Assembly (NCBI RefSeq): GCF_946478835.1
Contig: NZ_CAMLDV010000157.1
Span: 1 to 7,860, forward strand
Direction of reading: 5' to 3'
Source: an uncultured Bdellovibrio sp.
GTDB taxonomy: Bacteria; Bdellovibrionota; Bdellovibrionia; Bdellovibrionales; Bdellovibrionaceae
DNA: 7,860 nt
In this document: positions 1 to 6,332 of the stretch, piece after piece
How positions within the stretch are numbered: position 1 is the stretch's first letter
Layout: every line of letters starts with the position of its first letter
Position numbers and translations under genes: made by a program
Notes under the pieces: model-generated
The model's input: the letters and a program-made list of their open reading frames with translations, nothing else
What the model was told of the DNA's origin: nothing
The model's database searches: none

Positions 1-510
1 GGGATGTTCTTTATTCCAGGCGGTAAATCGACTCAGCACCGTGGTGTTGATGCCGACGTGGTATTGCCAGGTCCTTACAGCACGGATGATATCGGTGAGA
101 AGTATATGGATTACTCTCTTCCGCCAAAAACAATCGAAGCGTTTATTTCTCCAGATGCTTACGTGAAAGAAGGCCCTGGTGCATGGAAAGAATTGAAGCC
201 AGAGTGGTTGAAATCTTTGCGTGACAGATCTTCAGAGCGTGTTGCTAAGAACGATGAATTTAAAAAGATCGTGGATGAATTAAACAAAGCCAAAGCGCGC
301 GGAAAAGTAATCCGTGTCAGCGAAGTGCTAAAAGATAAAAACGAAAAAGATAAAAAAGATAAGGCTAAGAAGACGGCTAGTAAGGCTAAGAAAAATGAAG
401 AGTACTTAAAGCGTCCTGATATTCAGGAAGCAGAAAGCGTTCTTCTGGATCTGATTCAGTTGCAAGAGGGAAAAACTCTTGTGACTCCGAAACAGGCCAA
501 CGCTAAGTAA
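1..510 (+). CDS. prc: C-terminal part of a Prc/Tsp-type tail-specific protease (S41 family), 5' end missing
   Basis: The reading frame is open from base 1, so the ATG at base 4 is an internal methionine and not the start. The visible 169 codons begin with the S41 strand carrying GGKSTQHRGVDADVVLPG, which matches the STQ-x-x-GV-x-PDI-x-x-P element at the end of the catalytic domain of carboxy-terminal processing proteases. The rest matches the C-terminal helical domain (DUF3340) of E. coli Prc: the NDEFKKIVDEL helix and a closing segment where EYLKRPDIQEAESVLLDL parallels the end of Prc. Family knowledge: Prc is a periplasmic Ser/Lys-dyad protease that degrades proteins from their C-terminus and processes cell-envelope proteins. 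The PDZ domain and the catalytic Ser and Lys lie upstream of the window and cannot be checked. Bases 331-396 encode a very lysine-rich low-complexity stretch with K/D/E/A, heavier than in E. coli Prc. The stop TAA is followed by a strong terminator. Confidence 0.88.
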   Translation, partial: GMFFIPGGKSTQHRGVDADVVLPGPYSTDDIGEKYMDYSLPPKTIEAFISPDAYVKEGPGAWKELKPEWLKSLRDRSSERVAKNDEFKKIVDELNKAKARGKVIRVSEVLKDKNEKDKKDKAKKTASKAKKNEEYLKRPDIQEAESVLLDLIQLQEGKTLVTPKQANAK

Positions 511-554
511 GGCGTCTTAAGAGTCCTTTGAGTAGGGCCATGTTTGTTGTTGTT

Positions 555-585
555 AAAGCCCAGGGCAGAACCCTGGGCTTTTTTT
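555..585 (+). terminator. Rho-independent terminator after prc
   Basis: A perfect 11-bp stem, AAAGCCCAGGG (555-565) pairing with CCCTGGGCTTT (571-581), has a 5-nt CAGAA loop and continues into a T run to 585, then ATTTTAT. It lies 44 nt after the protease stop codon. The convergent minus-strand gene ends inside the T run (stop at 584-586). Read on the minus strand, the hairpin is followed by AACAACAAC, with no U tract, so it should work mainly for the plus-strand gene. Confidence 0.93.
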
Positions 586-1852
586 ATTTTATAGCTGTAA
601 TTGCGCCTGCATTAGCAAGTGCTTGTAAGGCTACAAGATCTTGCTTCTGAGACGTGCCCTTGAGGTAAGTGCCTACTACACAAGTGTTGTTTGCATTCAG
701 GGCCTTGACGAGTTTAGGAAGTCCGCTCTTAAGAGAGCTTTCAACTAAGACTCCACCGAAACTCAAATAGACTTTTTCTTTTGAAGTGACGGACTGTTGC
801 CACAAGATCAATGAACGATCGCTGCGCAATTGAATTTTTGATTTTGCTGATACTTTGCAATTCGTAACGGGAATTGTTTTGAATCCTTGCAAAGAAATAT
901 GCTGCATCCATGATTTAAGAAACGCTTCTTGCAGCTCTAACGAGCTGAGTGTTTGAAGCAGTTTAATTGATTGCTGATAAGCTTCAGGAAGTTCTGAAAC
1001 CTCACCTGAAGGCTTGTGTAGATTTTTAAATGATGTCGTCACTGTGTGCCCGACATCACCTAGTTTTTTATCAAGCAGATCTTTTAGAGATTCAGAAACC
1101 ATGTCTTTCTGAGGCTTGTCCACCCAAACGCCAAGACTCCAAGTCGCGCTAAAGGAGCCGTCGGACTCTGCAATATGCCATTCGGAAGAAGGCCAATAAG
1201 TCATGTCGCCAGGGCTGGCTTCCAAGAGTTGCGAATACTTTTTGTACTTATCGTATTTAAACGAACGATCCAGGCCGGGATTGTTTTTGCCAAAATCGGA
1301 TGGCCAAAGACGAAATTTTTTTGTGCCAGCGACTGGAAAACTAAAAACCCCGCAAGAATCCACGTGAACACCAAACGGCGTCTTCCGATAGTTCCCTAGG
1401 TAAAGACCCATCTCAGAAAAACGATTGGGATAACCGACGTGACGATAAAGTTCATTCGTGAAATCAGTCAGAAGATGTTGTTTCTTCAGGTTCACAGTCA
1501 AAAGCTCATCGCAGACCAAGCAATAATCCGAGAAGAGATCTTTCATGCGCTTGTGATATCCCAAAAGGGACTTGTCTTTCTTAACGGGAAGAACTTGCAG
1601 TACGTCTTCGGGACCGACTTTAAAGCCTTGAATGTAGAATTTAAAACCCTCGGGATTGTTGGCCTTGCGGCAGCGATCGCTATAAAGAACTAAAAGGTCA
1701 AAGATCTCGGCATCGCTCATCTCCAAAAGACCCGATTTAACGTTCTTTAAAAGCAATGGCTTTTTTTCCCAGTTGTTCTTGGCAAAATCTTGCCAAAACT
1801 TCTGATCCAACAAAACGGGTTTAGCGGGAGATGAGGATGATTTTCGAGTCAT
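584..1852 (-). CDS. JmjC/Cupin_4 Fe(II)/2-oxoglutarate-dependent oxygenase, ribosomal-oxygenase (RoxA/YcfD)-like
   Basis: This 422-residue cytosolic protein has no signal peptide. Near the N-terminus, FAKNNWEKKPLLLKN (about 23-37) matches the entry motif of Cupin_4/JmjC ribosomal oxygenases (YcfD has FLERHWQKRPVVLK). The double-stranded beta-helix core carries the iron triad HVD (H163, D165) and a distal histidine in EWHIAES (H226). GTKKFRLW (about 176-183) follows the first motif and PGD (214-216) precedes the last ligand. Residues about 300-422 look like a small C-terminal domain that may correspond to the winged helix of this family. Family knowledge: bacterial RoxA hydroxylates an arginine of ribosomal protein uL16 using O2, 2-oxoglutarate and Fe(II); related JmjC proteins have other targets. 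The oxygenase fold is well supported, the ribosomal substrate is inferred. The ATG is the only upstream choice, because an in-frame TGA lies five codons before it. There is no clear Shine-Dalgarno. The gene is divergent from the RlmI-type gene across 160 bp. Confidence 0.82.
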   Translation of the reverse strand: MTRKSSSSPAKPVLLDQKFWQDFAKNNWEKKPLLLKNVKSGLLEMSDAEIFDLLVLYSDRCRKANNPEGFKFYIQGFKVGPEDVLQVLPVKKDKSLLGYHKRMKDLFSDYCLVCDELLTVNLKKQHLLTDFTNELYRHVGYPNRFSEMGLYLGNYRKTPFGVHVDSCGVFSFPVAGTKKFRLWPSDFGKNNPGLDRSFKYDKYKKYSQLLEASPGDMTYWPSSEWHIAESDGSFSATWSLGVWVDKPQKDMVSESLKDLLDKKLGDVGHTVTTSFKNLHKPSGEVSELPEAYQQSIKLLQTLSSLELQEAFLKSWMQHISLQGFKTIPVTNCKVSAKSKIQLRSDRSLILWQQSVTSKEKVYLSFGGVLVESSLKSGLPKLVKALNANNTCVVGTYLKGTSQKQDLVALQALANAGAITAIK

Positions 1853-1933
1853 AGAGGCCGAGATTCAATTAGAAAGCCTGGCGAGTCAAATAAAGAAGAC
1901 CAGAGTGAAAATACGAAGGGGTTGGCAAATTTA

Positions 1934-1960
1934 CTGACTTCGCCAAAAGGTCTTTATAGT
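1934..1960 (+). promoter_or_regulatory. Candidate sigma70-type promoter for the rlmI-chorismate mutase operon
   Basis: A good -10 box TATAGT (1955-1960, five of six consensus bases) lies 52 nt before the rlmI ATG. The best -35 candidate is CTGACT (1934-1939, four of six), but the spacer is only 15 nt, so the -35 call is weak. An imperfect inverted repeat, TTGGC (1922-1926) and GCCAA (1942-1946), brackets the -35 region and could be an operator, though arms this short may be chance. Confidence 0.4.
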
Positions 1961-2001
1961 CCTTGTGAGAGTCACAGATTTGGCTTAAAAAGAGCCTCTC
2001 C

Positions 2002-2007
2002 TAAGGA
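2002..2007 (+). promoter_or_regulatory. Ribosome binding site of rlmI
   Basis: TAAGGA lies 5 nt before the ATG at 2013 and fixes that start codon. Confidence 0.8.
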
Positions 2008-2012
2008 ATCAT

Positions 2013-3233
2013 ATGAACAACTCTGCGGCTGTCACATTTGAAGAACCCGTTTTGGCTATCGAGCTTAAGAGGGACGTCACAAAGCACCTTAAAAGAGGGC
2101 ACCGTTGGATCTTTGCCAATTGTTTTGAAGAGGGGCGCCCACCCAAATCGGGAATCCATCTTTTGGTTTATAAAGGCGAAGCACTTGCTTTGGGAATCTG
2201 GCAAGGTGACACGCAATTGCGCTTCCGTGTCTTGGTTCTGGCTGAGGAGCCCATCTTTAGACGCAATAATGTGAAAAGAACTCTGGAGCTTTACTTCGAC
2301 AGTCAATGGCGTAAGGCTGTCGAGATTCGTAAGACGTTTGATTTGTCTGTGACAAACTCTTTCCGCCTTATTAACGGAGAAGGAGACGGCCTTCCTGGTT
2401 TGATCGTGGATGTTTACAACGATACGGCCGTGATTAAGCACGACCATGCCATCATGGAAAAAACTTGGAATGCGAAAGTAATTGCTGAAAGGATTCAGGC
2501 CGATTTTCCCCAGGTGAAATGCGTGTATTTGAAGCGTCGTAATGACGTAGAAGAAAAAGGTGTGAACATCGTTGGTACCTTAGCGCCCGAAGTTCAGTTT
2601 CTTGAAAATGGTGTCTTGTTCGCTTCGAACATTCGTGATGCCGCTAAGACGGGTTTCTTTTTAGATCAAAGAGACAACCGCAAGATGATCCAGCACTTTG
2701 CCAAGGGAAAAACAGTTTTAAATCTTTTCAGTTACACGGGCGGATTTTCACTTTTTGCGGCTAAAGGTGGCGCTAAAGAAGTTACCAGCGTTGATATTGC
2801 CAAGGTCGCTATTCAAGCGGTTGCTCGCAATTTTGAAATCAACGGTTTTAAAACCGCGCACACGGATATTGCGACAGACGCTTTTGCTTTCCTTGAACAG
2901 CAAAACGTGGAAAAGAAAAAATATGATCTTGTGATCACGGATCCTCCTAGCTTTGCACCAAACGAAAAGTCTGTGGAGCAGGCGAAGGCCGCTTACACGA
3001 AGGTCTTTTCAAATTCGATTAAGCTTGTGAACTCTGAGGGCCTATTTGCTGCGAGTTCTTGTTCAAGCCATATCTCGACAAAAGAGTTCATCGATATCTG
3101 CCAGGAAGCCTTCTCGAAGGCGCGTAAGAAGGGAACCTTGGTTTATTTGGGCGGACAGCCTGTGGACCACCCTTATCCATTGGCTATGGAAGAGCTTCGT
3201 TATCTGAAGTTTGCGCTCTTCCGTTTGGATTAA
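2013..3233 (+). CDS. rlmI: RlmI-type 23S rRNA (cytosine-C5)-methyltransferase, class I SAM-dependent
   Basis: At 406 residues it is close to E. coli RlmI (about 396), and the domain order matches COG1092. An N-terminal PUA-like RNA-binding domain (about 13-80) contains LKRGHRWIFAN. A central segment carries RLINGEGDGLPGLIVDVY (118-135). Then comes a Rossmann methyltransferase domain: TGFFLDQRDNR (213-223), SAM-binding motif I VLNLFSYTGGFSLF (235-248), acidic D261 at the end of strand 2, DPPSFA motif IV (310-315) and SSCSSHIS (348-355). C350 of that last motif is the expected catalytic cysteine of RNA m5C methyltransferases. Family knowledge: RlmI methylates C1962 of 23S rRNA in the cytosol. 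The gene is preceded by a good ribosome binding site and a -10 box. A chorismate mutase gene follows after 25 nt, so the two are probably one transcript. The family call is firm; the exact target base is inferred from E. coli. Confidence 0.92.
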   Translation: MNNSAAVTFEEPVLAIELKRDVTKHLKRGHRWIFANCFEEGRPPKSGIHLLVYKGEALALGIWQGDTQLRFRVLVLAEEPIFRRNNVKRTLELYFDSQWRKAVEIRKTFDLSVTNSFRLINGEGDGLPGLIVDVYNDTAVIKHDHAIMEKTWNAKVIAERIQADFPQVKCVYLKRRNDVEEKGVNIVGTLAPEVQFLENGVLFASNIRDAAKTGFFLDQRDNRKMIQHFAKGKTVLNLFSYTGGFSLFAAKGGAKEVTSVDIAKVAIQAVARNFEINGFKTAHTDIATDAFAFLEQQNVEKKKYDLVITDPPSFAPNEKSVEQAKAAYTKVFSNSIKLVNSEGLFAASSCSSHISTKEFIDICQEAFSKARKKGTLVYLGGQPVDHPYPLAMEELRYLKFALFRLD

Positions 3234-3245
3234 TTTTAAAAAAGT

Positions 3246-3251
3246 AGAAGG
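3246..3251 (+). promoter_or_regulatory. Ribosome binding site deciding the GTG start of the chorismate mutase gene
   Basis: AGAAGG ends 7 nt before GTG at 3259. It favours this start over the TTG at 3211, which lies inside the end of rlmI and would add 16 residues with no homology to the family. Confidence 0.75.
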
Positions 3252-3258
3252 TAGAACT

Positions 3259-3546
3259 GTGGAAACCATTGCCAGTCTTCGTCAGGAAATTGATCAGGTT
3301 CACAAAGAGTTGCATGACTTGCTTTTGCGTCGTCGTGATTTGACGATGGCGGTCTGGAAAATCAAGAAAGAGCAAGGTCTGCCATTTTACAGCCCTGAGC
3401 GGGAAGAACAGATTCTTAAAGACTTCGTGAGCATGGGCACAGGATCGTCAAAAGACCCATTGTTTGAGGAGCTTCTTAAGAATGTGATGGAATCCATTCT
3501 TAGAGAATATCAGAAATATTTAAACGCCAAATATCCACAAAAATAA
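3259..3546 (+). CDS. Monofunctional AroQ-class chorismate mutase
   Basis: This 95-residue, all-helical cytosolic protein converts chorismate to prephenate, the branch step toward phenylalanine and tyrosine. From the GTG start it aligns without gaps over the first half with the mutase domain of E. coli PheA. LRQEID carries R8 (R11 in E. coli), LLRRRDL carries R25 (R28), VWKIKK carries K36 (K39), and SPEREE carries R48 and E49 (R51, E52). The C-terminal helix offers Q85 or E83 at the position of Q88, depending on a small gap. The key binding and catalytic residues are therefore kept, and the enzyme should be active. No prephenate dehydratase, dehydrogenase or DAHP synthase domain is attached. 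The gene starts 25 nt after rlmI on the same strand with its own ribosome binding site, so it is probably co-transcribed. It converges with the U32 gene across a shared hairpin. Pairing with rRNA-modification genes rather than aromatic biosynthesis genes is unusual. Confidence 0.92.
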   Translation: METIASLRQEIDQVHKELHDLLLRRRDLTMAVWKIKKEQGLPFYSPEREEQILKDFVSMGTGSSKDPLFEELLKNVMESILREYQKYLNAKYPQK

Positions 3547-3581
3547 AAGGCAGCTTCTGACTGCTTTGTCAGAGCTGCCTT
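3547..3581 (-). terminator. Terminator between convergent chorismate mutase and U32 genes
   Basis: AAGGCAGCTTCTGAC (3547-3561) pairs with GTCAGAGCTGCCTT (3568-3581), giving a 14-bp stem with one bulged T and a 6-nt loop. It begins directly after the chorismate mutase stop and sits 6 nt from the U32 stop (3588-3590). On the minus strand the stem is followed by TTATTTTTG, a U-rich tail, so it should terminate the U32 transcript. On the plus strand the tail is GCTCAATTA, so any effect there would be weaker. Confidence 0.85.
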
Positions 3582-3587
3582 GCTCAA

Positions 3588-6146
3588 TTACTTCTTACGA
3601 CTTTGATATTCTTTTTCTCTTTGGAAGTGACTTTCAGAAAGACCGTAACTTTCAACGTTTCCAAGATCTTTGATCAATGATTCCAGATCCTTTTTGCCGT
3701 TAATAAAATCCAAGTGTCCTTGAATCTTTGCGATAAGTTCTGTCTCACGTTCTTTCAAAGCTTCGTAGCGGATGTAACCAAGTCCTAAAGACTCCCATTC
3801 CTTAATGAAACGAGCAGCTGACTGAGAAGTGGCATTGAACATCGTATTGCGACACTCTTGATCTGGTTTAATTTGGTGCCAGTTGCCGAACTGATCTTTG
3901 AGTTTTACCTGATGTTTTTCACAAGGCTTGCCGCAGTCTTTGAAACTTGAGCCTTTGCTTAAGAAGGCCGCGAACACACAGTGTTCCATGTGGAAGCTTG
4001 GCATGTATTGGTATGCTGTGACTTCAAAGTGGTCGGCTTGACCGGCTTGAATCAACTCGCTGACTTGCAAATGATTAAGATCATAACCTAGGCAAAGGCT
4101 TGAAAGCCCTTTATCAAGAAGATACTGAGCCGTCAGATGATTGGTCACATTCAAACTGAAATCACCCAAGATCTGACCTTGATAAGCATTGGCTTGTAGA
4201 TACTGAACAGCCCCTAAGTTTCTAGCAAGAATGGCATCTGGATTGAGATTCAAAAGATGTTTGATATTACGATGCTCGTTAGGCTTTAAAATACGAGTCG
4301 TCGCGATGGCGGTTTTCAAACCTTGTTCTCTTAAAAGGTTAAGACTTGGTTCGAAATCAAGACCGAACTCAAAATCCAAAATAACAAGATTCAAGCTTTC
4401 AGTGCTAAGAGTTCCAGCTTTGATGGCATTCGCAACATCTTCAACTTGTGCTTTTTCACGCAAGAGCAGATTCAATTTTACGCCAGAAGCTTTTCTTGCA
4501 GATGTTTTTTTACCTTCGATCCAAGAGCCCATTTGTGCTGCAGAGCCAATTTCTGGAGTTCTTCCGTTTTGAATGCGCAGATCCGTCAGTTCTTTAACAA
4601 GCTGTTGGCGCAATTCTTTGATTTGGCGATGAGGTAAAAACAGCGGAGTTGCATTGTCCAACTCGCAAGAGAACCCTTCGCCACGGAATGGACTTCCCAT
4701 CAAAGAAAAAAGCTCTTCACGAAGATCAAGAGAGTTCAGTCCTTTACTCTTTGCAGCTTCACAAACATTTTCAGAATACGCCGTAACCGTGTTTTTGCCA
4801 TCGGAGTATTCCACTTTCAAAGGTTGACCCAAGGAAGCTTCGGCGCGAATGAAAACGGGAACGCGTTTTTTTCTTTGTTTGTCTTCAACACTCAACGCGA
4901 CATCTTTTTTAAGATCTTTGTCGTGATTATAGAAAACGCGCGCTCCTAAGAACAAACCATCCATTGCGATGTCACGCGAGAATTCCAATTCGAAACGACG
5001 AGGATTCAATGTTTTTACCGCAAAAACGAATCCGCCTTTTTCAACACTTTGTCCATTGCGATCATTGTAGACCCAAAGAACACCGTCGCCGGCTTTAATG
5101 AAGTCAGCCTTTAAACCTTGTGCGACATTCTCTTCGGTGATTTCCACTTCTAAAGAGTTGCCGTTCACGCGCGAGATTTTTCCGAACTCAAAACCTCTGT
5201 GTGCACTGAAAGTTCCCTCTACCAATTCCTGGTGATTCACACCATGGAACCAACCGCTATAAAAACCGCGAGAGAAGGCCGTTGCCATTTGTTTTTTTAA
5301 AAGAATCGGATTTGTGAGAATGTGATTTTTTTGAGCCGTGGTAATCGCTTCGTCATAACTGCGAGCGGCGGTAGCAACGTATTCAGGAGTTTTTAAGCGG
5401 CCTTCGATTTTAAAGCAATCAACACCAGCATCCAAAAGACTTGGCACTTCGTTGATTCCGCAAAGATCTTGAGGCGAAACGAGGAACGATTTTCCATTAA
5501 GGTCGCGCTTTTCGCCATCGACGTGCATTTCATAATTGAAACGACAGCTTTGCGCACACTGACCGCGATTGGCAGAGCGTCCGCCGATACCTTCAGAAGT
5601 AAAACATTGTCCCGAGTAACTCACGCACAAAGCACCGTGAACAAAGACTTCGATTTCTTTGCTGGTGTTTTGTTTGATCGCTTGAATTTCCTTAATGGAA
5701 TTCTCACGCGCTAAAACGAAACGCTGAATGCCCAAATCATCCAACCACTGAATAGCTTCGGCGTTGCTGATGCTCATTTGTGTAGAAGCATGAACACGTT
5801 GGTGCGGAGCCATTTGGCGAATCATTCGCACCAAGCCCAGATCTTGAACGATAAAGGCGTCGGGTTTTAAAGGAAGAATTTTTTCAAGAGTCTCAACGGC
5901 TTTGTGAAGCTCGTTTTGGAAAATCAAAATATTGAAAGCCAGGTTTACCTTCACGCCGTAAAGATGGCAGGTGTCGATGATCTCTTTGACCTCTTCAATT
6001 TGAAAGTCGTAACTGCGACCGCGGGCATTGAATCCCGGAACTCCCATGAAAATGGCATCGGCACCATTGTGGATGGCAGCCATAGCCATCTCTTTTGTAC
6101 CTACGGGGAGCAACAGTTCGGGACGCTTCAAATTTTGATTTTCCAT
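3588..6146 (-). CDS. Long peptidase-U32 family protein, RlhA-like RNA hydroxylase with two U32-like units
   Basis: This is an 852-residue cytosolic protein; E. coli RlhA is about 650. The N-terminal U32 barrel (about 8-260) has PELLLPVGTKEMAMAAI, GADAIFMGVPGFNARG (28-43), a VHASTQ strand, FVHGALCVSYSGQC (168-181) and GRSANRGQCAQSC (189-201). Cysteines C174, C181, C197, C201 and C229 can supply a [4Fe-4S] cluster; CFKIEGR (244-250) closes the barrel. Residues about 310-530 form a linker domain of the kind seen after U32 barrels. Residues about 556-800 look like a second barrel: PDA..LG (636), an EV strand, then C723, C738, C742 and C765. Family knowledge: RlhA makes 5-hydroxycytidine at 23S C2501, TrhP makes ho5U in tRNA, UbiU/UbiV hydroxylate ubiquinone precursors. 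Despite the family name these are Fe-S hydroxylases rather than proven proteases. The GGPGFGAR-like and GRSANRG motifs favour RlhA; substrate is inferred. The ATG lies eight codons after an in-frame TGA and has no close Shine-Dalgarno. A GAGGA 18 nt upstream is too far. Confidence 0.85.
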   Translation of the reverse strand: MENQNLKRPELLLPVGTKEMAMAAIHNGADAIFMGVPGFNARGRSYDFQIEEVKEIIDTCHLYGVKVNLAFNILIFQNELHKAVETLEKILPLKPDAFIVQDLGLVRMIRQMAPHQRVHASTQMSISNAEAIQWLDDLGIQRFVLARENSIKEIQAIKQNTSKEIEVFVHGALCVSYSGQCFTSEGIGGRSANRGQCAQSCRFNYEMHVDGEKRDLNGKSFLVSPQDLCGINEVPSLLDAGVDCFKIEGRLKTPEYVATAARSYDEAITTAQKNHILTNPILLKKQMATAFSRGFYSGWFHGVNHQELVEGTFSAHRGFEFGKISRVNGNSLEVEITEENVAQGLKADFIKAGDGVLWVYNDRNGQSVEKGGFVFAVKTLNPRRFELEFSRDIAMDGLFLGARVFYNHDKDLKKDVALSVEDKQRKKRVPVFIRAEASLGQPLKVEYSDGKNTVTAYSENVCEAAKSKGLNSLDLREELFSLMGSPFRGEGFSCELDNATPLFLPHRQIKELRQQLVKELTDLRIQNGRTPEIGSAAQMGSWIEGKKTSARKASGVKLNLLLREKAQVEDVANAIKAGTLSTESLNLVILDFEFGLDFEPSLNLLREQGLKTAIATTRILKPNEHRNIKHLLNLNPDAILARNLGAVQYLQANAYQGQILGDFSLNVTNHLTAQYLLDKGLSSLCLGYDLNHLQVSELIQAGQADHFEVTAYQYMPSFHMEHCVFAAFLSKGSSFKDCGKPCEKHQVKLKDQFGNWHQIKPDQECRNTMFNATSQSAARFIKEWESLGLGYIRYEALKERETELIAKIQGHLDFINGKKDLESLIKDLGNVESYGLSESHFQREKEYQSRKK

Positions 6147-6271
6147 AGGGGAGTAATTAGCCAGTCCTCAGCGTTTTTCGCAAGGGGAAAGAGGTTACAT
6201 GAGCCCTTTTACAAAACATAGGCAGGAGGCTGTCGACTTTTTAGACGGCCCTGGAGAGTTTATAGGCGCTG

Positions 6272-6315
6272 ACTCAAAACTTCGGAAGCATGTTATAACG
6301 GCGACTCCAAAACTT
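6272..6315. repeat. Imperfect direct repeat flanking the M4 protease -10 box
   Basis: ACTCAAAACTT (6272-6282) and ACTCCAAAACTT (6304-6315) differ by one inserted C. Both are preceded by GGCG (directly in the second copy, after a 3-nt CTG in the first). The copies are about 32 bp apart, close to three helical turns, and lie on either side of TATAAC at 6294-6299. The position suits paired operator sites, but no regulator is known. Confidence 0.5.
6291..6299 (+). promoter_or_regulatory. Extended -10 promoter of the M4 protease gene
   Basis: TGTTATAAC contains a TG extension at 6291-6292 and a TATAAC box at 6294-6299 (five of six consensus bases). A partial -35 CTGACT (6269-6274) sits 19 nt upstream, but the TG extension lowers the need for one. 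Transcription would start near 6306, giving a leader of roughly 27 nt. Confidence 0.5.
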
Positions 6316-6322
6316 ATTACCC

Positions 6323-6326
6323 GGAG
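6323..6326 (+). promoter_or_regulatory. Ribosome binding site deciding the GTG start of the M4 protease
   Basis: GGAG lies 6 nt before GTG at 6333. This start places a complete signal peptide at the N-terminus, which supports the choice. Confidence 0.7.
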
Positions 6327-6332
6327 TATCTT

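Noticed and set aside
4..6. ATG near the left edge as start of the protease gene
   Set aside because: The frame is open through base 1 and the sequence begins in the middle of the S41 domain, so this is an internal methionine of a gene cut by the window edge.
1862..1889. TTGACT on the minus strand (AGTCAA at 1884-1889) as -35 of the JmjC gene
   Set aside because: The sequence 17 nt downstream is GAATCT, a very poor -10, so no promoter can be called with confidence.
1965..2000. Possible hairpin in the rlmI leader (GAGAG with CTCTC, GGCT with AGCC) next to the ribosome binding site
   Set aside because: The stems are only 4-5 bp and compete with each other; not enough to claim a riboswitch or thermometer.
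2001..2447. Minus-strand open frame of 148 codons opposite the start of rlmI
   Set aside because: It is fully antisense to a well-supported gene, has no ribosome binding site evidence and no recognisable motif; it is a coding shadow.
3211..3258. TTG at 3211 as the chorismate mutase start
   Set aside because: It lies inside the end of rlmI, has no ribosome binding site, and adds 16 residues outside the family; GTG 3259 has AGAAGG at a good distance.
3588..6146. Reading the U32 protein as a collagenase-type peptidase
   Set aside because: Characterised relatives with these cysteine motifs (RlhA, TrhP, UbiU/UbiV) are Fe-S hydroxylases, and no known protease active site is visible.
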